From Corallium rubrum (Eukaryota > Cnidaria > Anthozoa > Scleralcyonacea > Coralliidae): a stretch of 64,000 bases of DNA. The stretch's first letter is position 1; each line of letters starts with the position of its first letter. The notes beneath the pieces are model-generated. The model ran no database searches. It was not told the origin of the DNA and saw only the letters and a program-made list of their open reading frames with translations. The stretch lies in assembly GCA_964035015.1 (NCBI GenBank), contig OZ035997.1, positions 18,569,866 to 18,633,865 of the forward strand. The letters run 5' to 3'. Below, piece after piece: positions 57,101 through 64,000 of the stretch. The position numbers and the translations under genes were made by a program.

Positions 57101-58328
57101 AAATCATTAATCTGCACATGCATCGATCACTACGCCAAGCACTTAGGCCCCGTTCACACTATACTGGATAGGTTTTCGTGCCAGCACAAAAAATATCCAG
57201 TATAGTGTAAACAGATTTGATCAGCACGATATTATGCTGAAGTAAGCCCCATTCACACTATACTGGATAGCTTTTGTGCTGGCACGAAAACCTGACAATA
57301 CAACCAATTCCCACACTCTATTCTATTAATTTACTTCCAGAATGATTTCGAACTCCATTCACACTGGAGCTGGAATGGCACAAAAACTATTCGATACAAG
57401 ATGTAGCTCTTTTGAGATCACAGCATTGTGCCAACACAGAAATTATGCCGGAGCAGGTGTTTTGTGTGTGAACAGAAGGCCTATCCAATAAGGTTTTCAT
57501 GCCGGAACAAAAGCTATCTGGTATAGTGTGAATGGGGCTTCATAATTTGACTAATCTTACACCAACATGCTGACCATTAAGATTTTTGTGAGTCCATGCT
57601 GGAGATCTCCAATGTGTCCAGACCGGCTCAACAGATCATGTTGAACTGTATGGCCCTGTGAGACTTGTGCAGCTTTACTCAGTGAGGACGAGAAATTTAC
57701 AGTATAGCTTTAATTGGTTAATCAATGTATAAATTGTAACATTACTTTACATTCACATGCATGACTTGAATATACTGCACACAATATACATATCAGCAAA
57801 ATTGTCTTTTAATTTTAGTCCAGTTTTTCAGCTGAGCTTATCACTTGTGTTTATTATACCCCTTCTCGTTCGCAAAGTTAACTAACACTTTACTGCCACT
57901 CTCTAAAACGCGTTTTCTACTCACCTCATAATACCATTTGGAGATTGGTAAGCTGTGTGTTATGGCAAGCCAATTTCGATGAACTTCAAAATCCGTTGAA
58001 CGGCTATAAAAGATAAAAGAAAAACAAAACACAAGATAAAAAACATATCTAATTTATCAAGTCAAAATATTTCAACAAAACTAGTAGACAGCGGCGAAGA
58101 AGATAGTATTTAATAAATTCTTTCGTTTGCCTTTTGTCGTTTGCCTTTACATCATTTACCCGAAGAAAACTTAAGCATAGCTCATTTTAAAAGTATTCTT
58201 AACAATATTTAATTAAAAAAATTAAGCAGTTAAAAGTCGTACTAGGTTTGCAAAAGTAAAAGTTTCAGTAAAATTGAAAACGCCACAATTTTAGCGAAAA
58301 AGCTTTCTTTGTCACCACTGTCCGCCAT
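37820..58328 (-). CDS. ALG8: ALG8, dolichyl-P-Glc:Glc1Man9GlcNAc2-PP-dolichol alpha-1,3-glucosyltransferase, 13 coding exons
   Basis: A multi-pass ER membrane enzyme of the ALG6/ALG8 (GT57) family that adds the second glucose to the lipid-linked N-glycan precursor, using dolichyl-phosphate glucose in the lumen. Coding exons in transcript order: 58328-58243, 58003-57925, 50765-50572, 49439-49300, 47404-47337, 46585-46459, 45573-45452, 44295-44175, 42006-41867, 41484-41345, 41189-41092, 39961-39889, 38072-37820. Together 1641 nt, 546 codons plus stop, with all phases consistent (human is about 526). Seen: [18 protein letters not shown] near residue 31, [13 protein letters not shown] near 60, [60 protein letters not shown] and [12 protein letters not shown], with many hydrophobic membrane segments between. 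HRNW with the upstream Asp lies in the conserved luminal loop of this family. Intron 4 appears to be U12-type. The gene converges on PPEF. Confidence 0.96.
38073..39888. other. ALG8 intron 12 with two foldback repeats
   Basis: Foldbacks lie at about 38288-38388 (arms CAAAGCCATAAGTTTAAA and complement) and about 38663-38885 (ends TCGCACCCAGAGCCTGCGGT and complement). The 202-residue plus-strand open frame at 38257-38865 runs through both and has no recognisable domain. Confidence 0.65.
39889..39961 (-). CDS. ALG8: ALG8 exon 12
   Basis: This encodes [20 protein letters not shown], a membrane segment. The acceptor is TTTTTAG and the donor GTGAGT. The phases are 1 in and 2 out. Confidence 0.93.
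40776..40922. repeat. (CAGTG)n/(CAGTA)n microsatellite
   Basis: About 29 pentanucleotide copies, changing from CAGTG to CAGTA at the right end, lie in ALG8 intron 11. Confidence 0.98.
41092..41189 (-). CDS. ALG8: ALG8 exon 11
   Basis: This encodes [17 protein letters not shown] and [15 protein letters not shown]. The acceptor is CTTGTTTAG after a pyrimidine tract; nearer AGs give the wrong frame or drop conserved residues. The donor is GTAAGT. Confidence 0.93.
41345..41484 (-). CDS. ALG8: ALG8 exon 10 (HVHEKA motif)
   Basis: This encodes [20 protein letters not shown] and [17 protein letters not shown], the latter being one of the strongest ALG6/ALG8 signatures. The donor is GTAACA; the exon ends in phase 2. 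Confidence 0.96.
41867..42006 (-). CDS. ALG8: ALG8 exon 9
   Basis: This encodes [18 protein letters not shown] and [19 protein letters not shown], matching the family's TSGLVxxxxHTVLPSVTP region. The acceptor is CTTTAG and the donor GTAAGA; the phases are 1 in and 0 out. Confidence 0.95.
43007..43112. repeat. Palindrome, about 50-bp arms
   Basis: AACAATTAGTCACCTCAATC pairs with the complement at the far end, with only a few bases (CTTCG) at the tip. A partial relative (GCGATAGTCACCGCC) lies near 42335. Confidence 0.88.
43690..44105. mobile_element. Inverted-repeat element (GCGATTACATGG / CCATGTAATCG ends)
   Basis: The ends GCGATTACATGG and GCCATGTAATCG and internal GGGCTAGCCCGG motifs are inverted copies. 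There is no coding potential, so it is probably a MITE. Confidence 0.78.
44175..44295 (-). CDS. ALG8: ALG8 exon 8
   Basis: This encodes [20 protein letters not shown] then [16 protein letters not shown], the most conserved central block of the family. The acceptor is TTTCAG and the donor GTAATT; the phases are 0 in and 1 out. Confidence 0.97.
44563..45226. mobile_element. Nested foldback element in ALG8 intron 7
   Basis: The outer ends (AACTCATTAATAATTCATGA at about 44570 and its complement at about 45200-45222) enclose an inner foldback at 44740-45026 (TTTTGAAGCT and AGCAGCAGTG-containing arms). The outer end motif recurs near 50807-50845. Confidence 0.75.
45335..45402 (+). repeat. tRNA-derived SINE-like fragment
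   Basis: GTCAGAGCGTCCGGC followed by GTTGTGGGTTCGAGTTCC resembles a tRNA anticodon arm plus B box, but it is not a full tRNA. It is similar in kind to 12205-12310. Confidence 0.45.
45452..45573 (-). CDS. ALG8: ALG8 exon 7
   Basis: This encodes [20 protein letters not shown] and [10 protein letters not shown], a membrane segment aligning to the SLGPFLAL region. The acceptor is TTTTTTAG and the donor GTATGT; the phases are 1 in and 0 out. Confidence 0.94.
45574..46458. other. ALG8 intron 6 with dispersed repeat and duplicated exon tail
   Basis: An ATGGCCGCC-type repeat (about 45838-45990, inverted relative to 21240) and near-copies of TGAAATATCTCGAAAACGAA lie here. The left part of the 128-bp tandem array is in 46181-46432. 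Confidence 0.65.
46181..46500. repeat. 128-bp tandem array carrying the 3' end and donor of ALG8 exon 6
   Basis: The units begin TGACCTCAAGTAA at 46181, 46305 and 46433. The third overlaps the genuine exon 6, and the other two carry degenerate copies of its last roughly 45 bases plus the splice donor (minus-strand CACG|GTAAGT in the middle unit). The spacing is 124 and 128 bases, the difference being a 4-base gap in the outer unit. Confidence 0.88.
46459..46585 (-). CDS. ALG8: ALG8 exon 6
   Basis: This encodes [20 protein letters not shown] then [18 protein letters not shown], the highly conserved HFKHIYLYVAPAY block. The acceptor is TTATAG and the donor GTAAGT; the phases are 0 in and 1 out. 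Confidence 0.97.
47337..47404 (-). CDS. ALG8: ALG8 exon 5 (after the U12-type intron)
   Basis: This encodes [20 protein letters not shown] then LE. The start is chosen so that the junction reads VDHIHFQYNG, as in the family. The preceding intron would then end in AA, 11 bases after a perfect U12 branch site. A GT-AG alternative would start the exon at 47390. Confidence 0.8.
48343..48609. repeat. (ATT)n/(ATC)n imperfect trinucleotide and hexanucleotide array
   Basis: This holds ATT, ATC and ATTATC units inside ALG8 intron 4. The poly-Ile/Met open frame is an artefact. Confidence 0.95.
48619..48762. repeat. Foldback element, ACATGGATGTGCGG family (copy 2)
   Basis: This is a near-identical copy of 23909-24054, including the internal GAGTGAGCGAAGCGAACGAG and the downstream ATTGTCCTATTGCC flank. 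Confidence 0.88.
48862..49238. repeat. Long near-perfect inverted repeat, about 135-bp arms
   Basis: The left arm begins ATTGACGTGTTGTATTGTGC and the right arm ends in its complement. Both include GAAAGAGTACAACGTAAAA-type sequence and CGACCCCCGACGCTCTC. The right arm ends only about 60 bases from the U12-type donor of ALG8 intron 4. Confidence 0.9.
49300..49439 (-). CDS. ALG8: ALG8 exon 4 (before the U12-type intron)
   Basis: This encodes [20 protein letters not shown] then NFGLIIVD. It ends GTCGATC in phase 1, directly before ATATCCTTTT, the consensus minor-spliceosome 5' splice site. The acceptor is TTTCCAG at 49441-49440. Confidence 0.88.
49440..50571. other. ALG8 intron 3
   Basis: No exon or clear transposon was recognised. 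The 65-residue plus-strand open frame at 49723 has no recognisable domain. Confidence 0.45.
50572..50765 (-). CDS. ALG8: ALG8 exon 3
   Basis: This encodes [37 protein letters not shown] and [15 protein letters not shown]. The YPPFFAWFE block is a family hallmark. The acceptor is CAACAG and the donor GTAAGT; the exon ends in phase 2. Confidence 0.97.
51470..52375. mobile_element. Inverted-repeat element with TTTAAAACACAAATGAATAG ends, plus flanking half-copy
   Basis: The left TIR (about 51680-51810, AATGAATAGTCGAGTCTTAC, CGCTGTCTGGTTGT, CAAACGTTTGGCAGCGG) pairs with the right TIR (about 52240-52375). Inside, two inverted copies of a separate repeat (AGGGACGTAGCCAGG at 51853, complement ending at 52214) carry GGGGGAGCATGCCCCCGG. 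The stretch 51470-51640 duplicates 5300-5460. Confidence 0.75.
54101..55364. mobile_element. 1.26-kb foldback/TIR element with ~325-bp inverted ends
   Basis: The ends TAGCCTGCGAATACAGCCGC and complement continue through CGGACCGCCCGAGAGAGACG and TTCGTCCTGAATCAGGACGA for about 325 bases each side. GACAAATGG stands at 54092-54100 and again at 55365-55373, a possible 9-bp target duplication. The interior is non-coding, with a dispersed repeat and C and G runs. Confidence 0.85.
55651..56170. mobile_element. Inverted-repeat element (GTTTACACGG ends)
   Basis: GTGTTTACACGGCCAAAATTT at the left matches the complement of AAATTTTGACCGTGTAAACA at the right. Inside are further palindromic TTAATCGCG/GCGATTAA motifs. 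No protein is encoded. Confidence 0.75.
56688..56865. mobile_element. 178-bp pogo/Tigger-like MITE with TA target site
   Basis: It starts CAGTGGAACC and ends GGTTCCACTG, flanked by TA at 56686-56687 and 56866-56867. The internal CCACTTTTTTCTGGCCT is repeated. CAGT..AACCTCG-type ends and a TA target are features of pogo-group transposons. The relative at 26770-26847 lacks one end. Confidence 0.78.
57145..57540. mobile_element. Foldback element (GCCCCGTTCACACTATACTG arms)
   Basis: The motif CACACTATACTGGATAG occurs twice direct near the left and as its complement at the right end (CTATCTGGTATAGTGTG). The ends AGGCCCCGTTCAC and GTGAATGGGGCTT are inverted copies. Confidence 0.78.
57925..58003 (-). 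CDS. ALG8: ALG8 exon 2 ([12 protein letters not shown])
   Basis: This encodes [20 protein letters not shown] then KWYYE, nearly invariant in ALG8. The acceptor is TTTATAG and the donor GTGAGT; the phases are 2 in and 0 out. Confidence 0.97.
58243..58328 (-). CDS. ALG8: ALG8 exon 1 (start codon)
   Basis: The minus-strand ATG at 58328-58326 (context AATATGGCGG) begins [20 protein letters not shown] and ends LLLLQT with a first membrane segment. The donor is GTACGA after phase 2 (TA|C = Tyr). An upstream in-frame start was not checked for transcript support. Confidence 0.88.
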
Positions 58329-59472
58329 ATTGGATTTATTGAGTAAGAACGTCATGTTAGAACAGAGGTGGTTGGACAAGTACCACGTGAATATCTCGGC
58401 CAATGAAATGGCTTATTTTCTCATCGTTTGATCGGCTGAAAATTTTGCATTGGACTTGGAATACCGAATATTACGCTATTGTCATTCATTTTTTTCTTTA
58501 AAAAAGCAGCGATATCGTTTGATATATTGTTGGACTATCCATATCTGCAGGATTTTGCAAGGTAAATGTATTTTTCTACTTTATTTTGATGGTTTATGTA
58601 GGTCGTGTCGCCCTAAGCGAAGACCCGACTTCCGGTTTGTCAACAATCTTCAAAGCAAAAAATCTCGAATTCCAACGGTTCGAATTCTCTAATTTTTGCG
58701 TAATAAGTTGAACAAATGTCTAATCTTGGATTCTATCCAGACGACCCCAGGTGACCTCTCAACCGTTTTCGAGATATTCGCCTTTGAACCGACCATGGTA
58801 TTTCGGCATTTGCTAAGATGGCGCCTAATAAATTTAAGAGGGCCTTTCGCCACTAAAGCTTGTTTTTGTCTCAAGAATTTTGGAAGTTTCTTAATATTTC
58901 GGGTCCTACTAATTACTGCCCGAGACTGCCCGTGACTGCTCTAGACTGCCCAGGAGTAAAACATGACTGCCAGAGAGGCGGTATAGATCTATAGTAGATG
59001 CCTTATATGATAAAGAATAGATCCACATTTACGGCACACCGCAAACTGCAGTTCGAAATCAGCAGTTAGCCGTTAGAAGTTAGGACAATTTGTATCTTAA
59101 GAGTGAAAGCTTCCGTTATTTTTATATATGGTGAATAAATACGAGTTGTTTTCCTTCGATTTAATTATAGCCCAAGAGTGAATCTCGAGTCTGAAATGTC
59201 TCCCACAGCACCACTGAAATGTTAATCACAGTTGGCAATGATCAATGTATTTGTTTTTCTATTTTTGAAACCGAGTGCTTCGGAGAAAAACCCGTCCTGA
59301 AATAAAGCCTTTTTCAGAGTATGCCAGACCCGAAAACCAAGGTTTATATAAACCTCGTACCTAGGGCCCTTATCTCCGCTCCCCCGCCCCCGCCCCGCTG
59401 CGAAAAGTACCCTGGCATGGGCTGGTCACGTGTCACTGGACAAAAAATATCATTGTGGGAGGGGTCCTATAA
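58329..59472. other. Region between ALG8 start and the RecQ-like gene
   Basis: This should contain the ALG8 promoter and 5' untranslated region. The small plus-strand frames at 58450-58935 show no domain. A repeat similar to the CTCGTACCCAG family lies near 59355-59440. Confidence 0.45.
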
Positions 59473-61286
59473 ATGTACTTATTGTTACCCTCGACCAGAC
59501 TGGACAAAGTTTTACGACCAAAACAGGTGATTTGCTTGGAAAGTTTGTTCTTGGGTAGAGACGTACTTGGTGTTCTATCGACGGGCTATGGAAAGTCCTT
59601 AATCTTCCATGTGCTGCCTGCTTTGTTATTTTGGAAGAAGAAACTGAAAGAGACTATTGTGGACAATGCTCGTGACCAAGTAGGTGATTCATACATTTCC
59701 TCAATTGTGATTGTCGTCTCTCCTCTAAATTCCCTAATGAAGGACCAAATTTTTCGCCTGTCTAAGACTAGTCACGACGTTGGATTGAGGGCATCTGTTT
59801 TGAATGTAAAATATGGCACGGTGCAAGAAGATGGATGCGTGGAAATAATCTTTGATCTTGATGAACTGTGCGAGAAATCTAACTTAGAGGATGGCCAATA
59901 CAACCTTGTATTCGCGCACCCCGAGTCTCTTGTTTCTTGCAAGTATGGACGAGATTTATTGCAAAGCAAGATATACCAAGACAATGTCTGTGCAGTAGTT
60001 ATTGATGAAGCTCATTGCATTTTAGAATGGTTAGTTTTTTACTGCCTGGCTTATATCTTTACTTACGTGTTTATTTATTTTAATATGTTTGTATATGTAT
60101 TAACTAGATGGGCATATGTATCAATTGTTGATATATTTGCTTGCTTATATTTGTGTGTATGTCACTATGTTGTGCATTTTTTACTGTTACATGTACATGT
60201 ATGTAACTGTTGTTTTTATTAACCTAATCCAACAGTATGAAAACAACAATTTCAAAAAATACAGTATTAAACTCTAATCTTGTGTTTAAAAGATGACCAT
60301 ATATAGTTTTCAGAATATATGATTTGTCTTATTATTTTATCTTATGCCTTTGTTGCTTTCATATTGCTAGAGTGGAATTCATCTAAATATTTATTTTTTA
60401 ATATAACAGATTATGAAGATTATTAATTCATTTTCAGGGGCACTGATTTCAGGAAAGATTACAGTCATCTTGGTGTATTGGGTGCAGTATTCTCTCATGT
60501 GCCCATTCTTGCATTGACAGCAACGGCAAATAAGGAGGATAGGAAAGGAATAAAGGAGTCTCTTGGTCTTAAGAAGTGCACTGAAGTTATTGGCAATCCT
60601 GACAGAAGGAACATTTATTATGCCAAATATTTTAGGGGAGGCCAAGACATTGACAGCATAGAAGAAATCCTCAGGCCAATAGCTGAAAATCTGTTATTGT
60701 TAACTACAGGTTATCCAATAACAGTCATTTACCTCCCACTTAAATGGTGTGGATTTGCGTATAAATGTTTGAATCTGTTCTTGGGGATGATCAATACTAC
60801 CCCAAGTCATTTGCAGTACCCAAGAACAGACTGTTTGCACAGTTTCATGCTCCGCAAACAAATACTATGAAAGAAGAAATACTTCAACAACTTACATGTA
60901 CTTCATCAAATTCAACAGTGAGAGTGGTGTTTGCAACCGTTGCAATGGGAATGGGGGTTGATATTCCAGCTATTCGCCATATTATACATATTGGCCCACC
61001 TCGTACAATTCAACAATTTTTCCAGGAGACAGGGAGGGCTGGAAGAGATGGGAAACCATCAAGAGCTGTATTGTACTACAATAACAGAGATATTGCCAAG
61101 AATAAAGTTGGACTACAAGAATCGGTAAGGAATTACTGTATGAGTGAAGATACATGTCTTAGGGTTCAGTTGCTTCAGTTTCTGGATGTTGATACTCCAA
61201 AGTCCCTTAATCCACAACATGATTGTTGCAGCATATGTGAAACACTGTGCACTTGTTCCCTTTGCCAAACTGACTCTGAAGTCTGA
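59473..61286 (+). pseudogene. RecQ-family DNA helicase, two exons, frameshifted
   Basis: Exon A (start uncertain, to 60029) contains a Q-motif-like KVLRPKQ, motif I STGYGKSLIF (about residues 36-45 from 59473), motif Ia IVVSPLNSLMKDQ, and motif II VIDEAHCILEW with its last codon split by a GT-AG intron (60030-60437). Exon B (60438-61286) contains GTDFRKDYSHLG, motif III LALTATA, VIYLPLKWCGFAYK, motif V ATVAMGMGVDIPAIRHIIH, motif VI QQFFQETGRAGRDG and a C-terminal Cys-rich region (CCSICETLCTCSLC). Such enzymes unwind DNA 3'-5' with ATP. A one-base shift at about 60757-60775, between FAYK and FESVLGDD, breaks the frame, with no splice site there. Closely related copies are typically numerous in cnidarian genomes, so this may be a decayed or transposon-borne copy. 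Confidence 0.8.
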
Positions 61287-61781
61287 ACTCAGCACCATTG
61301 CTGGCATCGTCCGTAATTGTAACAGGCACAAAATCACAACTTTATAGTCCGCTTCAGCTTGCTTTTGAAATTTGTTTCTCAACATTTTGTTTAAAGGTTG
61401 TGAAGTTCCAATTTAATAAGTAGAAGATTATTTGTTGTATAGTGTTTGATGAAAATGAAGAATAATAGATTACTTGGTTAAAAAGAAACAAATTGCCAAC
61501 TTAAATTTGTATCTGTCTCACAATATATTTCTGAACATTGCAATGTAAGTTTGGAATGTTCATTTCAATTATAAATTTGAGATTTCAAAAGCAACCTTAT
61601 GTGTTTTATTTTGCAAATTTTAAAAAGGAATAGTGTGATCATACACTGCATCCCCTAAAATTACCCTTATAAGTTAAATTTATGCAAGAACATTCAAGCA
61701 CATTTACAGTACAATACTGTATTCATCATTATAAGCATAACTATAGTAAAAATGAATAGTCCTACAATAACTTGGTTATAA

Positions 61782-61820
<39 letters not shown>

Positions 61821-61821
<1 letters not shown>

Positions 61822-62008
61822 CAAATAGAAAATCGCTTGCGTGTCTCTGTACTGTGATACAAACACGAATGACGTGATTTCAACTGGAAAAAATGCCTAG
61901 TGGAAACACAAGGTGAAGCCGAGTGTTTTCACACATTTTTTCTGGTTGAAATTGCATCATTCATGTTTGTATCACAGTACAGAGTCACAAAAGCGATTTT
62001 CTATTTGT
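61821..62008. repeat. Foldback element (ACAAATAGAAAATCGCTT arms)
   Basis: Arms of about 80 bases include GTACTGTGATACAAACACGA and the complement, with a short loop around CACAAGGTGAAGCC. Confidence 0.85.
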
Positions 62009-62872
62009 TTTATAAAATAACTAACCGTTTTACAAGGTAAAAAAACAAGGAGAAGCCACCAAAGTGACCAAGACTCAGCTGACGAATGATGGTGTAATCA
62101 AATAAATACGCCAGTGATTATGTGAGATTTAACCAAACAGAGCATGCGTTGTACAATATAAAATGAAAATGACGTCAAACGTGTCTCTGTACTCTGAGTG
62201 AAAATGGCTCTCATCCAATCAGAGCGTGCGTAGCATACCTGTTATTTTATAAATATATATATATAATGATAACTCTATATTGAAATCCGAAGATGTTATT
62301 ATACATGTATAAGGCCACAATAATTTAATTTGTTGTTATATACACCCACCAAACTTAATATTTTCAAAATGAAAAAAAAAATTTTTTCTCACATGTCACT
62401 GGTGGTATCAAGTCACCTCTTTCATACTTCAGCCAGAGCGAAATCTTATTTCTTTCATATTTTGAGAAAATCTGACAATTACAGTAGATATGTTTAATAA
62501 AATGTTACATTGTGTTATAACATGTTGAGCTACAGTACGTTATAATTAGTATTCATGTATTGTATGTGGTTTGTCATTGAGTGTTCTGTTTTCATGAAAT
62601 TTCAACTATTATTTTTTTTATTTTTTCTGATATCCAATCTTGTTTTTGTTCATAATGCTCATAAAACAGCAAATTAAATTGGTGTGGCCTAATATATGCA
62701 GTGCAATAGATACATATAATACATACAGTAGATTGTATCTTGTGTTCACGAACAAATGTTCTTGTTCCAATTTTTATCCACACACTATAATAACTCATAT
62801 ATAGGCAGGAATAGGATCGTTATTGAATATTATATATTAAGTCATAACATGTACAGTATATACATATTTCTG

Positions 62873-62954
62873 TTCATTCATTCATTCATTCATTCATTCA
62901 TTCATTCATTCATTCATTCATTCATTCATTCATTCATTCATTCATTCATTCATT
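62873..62954. repeat. (TTCA)n microsatellite
   Basis: About 20 uninterrupted TTCA units. Confidence 0.97.
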
Positions 62955-63561
62955 GAAGTTTATTCACAAAGTAAAAAGACAGCCTAAATTAATAGTGATC
63001 ATTAAGAAATGCCAAGGTGCTGATATGATGGTGTATTGTTCATGAGTCTATTACTATTTGCACTGTTTGTTTTTTTTATTTTGTGACATTTCAATTGCTC
63101 ATTTAATAGTGCAAAACATAAATTGAAGCTGTACAGTCCTACAGTAGGCATCTACAGTAAATATGTACACCATCTATTAAAACATGTTTTGTGTTGGGAA
63201 ATAGCAGGTTTTCATTCAATATGTTTGTACCAATAAGAATTGTCACATACATGTGTCTTTATCCTATCACATCTTGCCAATCTCAGTGTTAATTGCCAAA
63301 TGGTTAACTCTGGAGATAATTTTATAACATGTTTTTAGGTGTGGTGTACACACCAGAGTGTACACACTTACAGTACTAGTTTCCAACAACTGTATTGCAT
63401 ATTTTTTACTACAATGTGGTATTAAACTACATGTAGCTCTTGTGCTGTATGTGTGATTGTATATGATTAACTTTAATCATGATTAGTGCTTTACTTTAGC
63501 CAATCAGAAATGAAACTCAAATAATTGTTTGGTTCAACTATATACATTAGTTTTAGTCATT

Positions 63562-64000
63562 TTATTCTTCATTACTCTCAACAGGGAAATGCATGACAAT
63601 ATTTTTCTTGTGCTTGGCCAGCCATTTGTCAAACTCTTCTTGATTAAAGTCATTGAGTGGGTCTGATAAAATGCCAGAAAAAGAACCATGTGATCTTCCT
63701 GCTGTATGTCGAAAAGGTCTTACCACTCTCAAATCAGCCATAATTTTCTCTTCATCTTCTGATGATGACATGTGACTGTGGGATGAAGACCTTGGATGCC
63801 TGTCCACTTGATGGTCAAATGCATCAATGATATTTCGCATTCCACCAGATGCCTTACTTATTCTGTTGATGGCACTGTCTGTCTTGTTTGCACCCATATG
63901 TTTGATCAAAGATTTAATGTCCCTGTTTCGGTTTTCTTGGAGCAAGTCAATTTCAATGTTCTTCCCTGGTCCCCCTTTCCAATTAGCAGTTGATGCCCAC
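63562..64000 (-). CDS. DUF6589-like protein, C-terminal part (5' end outside window)
   Basis: The minus-strand frame is open from the window edge to the stop at 63562; the ATG at 63945 is internal. It reads GKNIEIDLLQENRNRDIK then LIKHMGANKTDSAINRISKA, a His/Ser/Glu-rich linker (SSSHSHMSSSEDEE) and DFNQEEFDKWLAKHKKNI. The IEIDLLQEN / MGANKT pattern resembles the C-terminus of DUF6589 proteins, a repetitive family of unknown function found in cnidarians and fungi and suspected to derive from transposons. About 145 residues are visible. The assignment is from pattern memory and needs a profile search. Confidence 0.6.
   Translation of the reverse strand, partial: WASTANWKGGPGKNIEIDLLQENRNRDIKSLIKHMGANKTDSAINRISKASGGMRNIIDAFDHQVDRHPRSSSHSHMSSSEDEEKIMADLRVVRPFRHTAGRSHGSFSGILSDPLNDFNQEEFDKWLAKHKKNIVMHFPVESNEE

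Larger units (their letters stand above)
50766..57924. other. ALG8 intron 2 (7.2 kb), packed with non-autonomous elements
   Basis: An AT microsatellite lies at 51098-51140. Repeat elements lie at 51470-52375, 54101-55364, 55651-56170, 56688-56865 and 57145-57540. A related CACGTTGTG/GCAAACGTTTGGCAGCGG-type fragment is at about 52550-52700. No coding exon was seen. Confidence 0.65.
61287..63561. other. Region between the RecQ-like gene and the DUF6589-like gene
   Basis: This non-coding stretch holds an AT repeat at 61786-61820, a foldback at 61821-62008 and a (TTCA)n array at 62873-62954. The rest is AT-rich with no recognisable gene. Confidence 0.6.

Noticed and set aside
58450..58935. Small plus-strand frames upstream of ALG8 as a divergent gene
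   Set aside because: They are short, with no domain and no splice-supported extension.

Overview
The window is nuclear DNA of an animal, most likely an anthozoan cnidarian (coral or anemone type). The genes are split by many short-exon GT-AG introns, the DNA is AT-rich, and the repeats include a Polinton/Maverick relic, a RecQ-like helicase copy, a DUF6589-like gene and a very dense population of foldback elements. The taxonomic call is an inference from gene and repeat content. No species-diagnostic marker was seen.

Two host genes account for most of the window and converge. On the plus strand, 370-33184 carries a complete PPEF/rdgC gene (calcium-regulated serine/threonine phosphatase). I resolved 16 coding exons that keep one open frame of 612 codons: an MGC acylation-type N-terminus, an IQ motif, every PPP catalytic motif and C-terminal EF-hands. 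On the minus strand, 58328-37820 carries a complete ALG8 gene (ER alpha-1,3-glucosyltransferase of N-glycan precursor assembly). I resolved 13 coding exons giving 546 codons. Both models were built by hand from splice sites and family conservation, and every exon phase closes. PPEF intron 15 appears to be GC-AG. ALG8 intron 4 appears to be a minor-spliceosome (U12) intron with AT-AA ends.

The introns are full of mobile DNA. PPEF intron 6 (13.5-22.1 kb) holds a 5.1-kb palindromic Polinton-like relic whose roughly 1.8-kb inverted arms each carry the same two genes. It also holds two minus-strand LINE fragments, one of them interrupted by a pentanucleotide array. PPEF intron 14 holds a decayed MULE/FLYWCH transposon with recognisable inverted ends. 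Foldback/MITE elements, many near-perfect palindromes, occur throughout, including a nested pair with TTAA target sites. Four long pentanucleotide arrays (TTTTG, TTCTG, GGGGA, CAGTG) and a 375-base all-purine tract are also present.

The right end (59.4-64 kb) holds a frameshifted RecQ-family helicase on the plus strand facing the 3' part of a DUF6589-like gene on the minus strand. Both are families that are commonly repetitive in such genomes, and they may travel together. No rRNA, CRISPR array or confident tRNA gene was seen.
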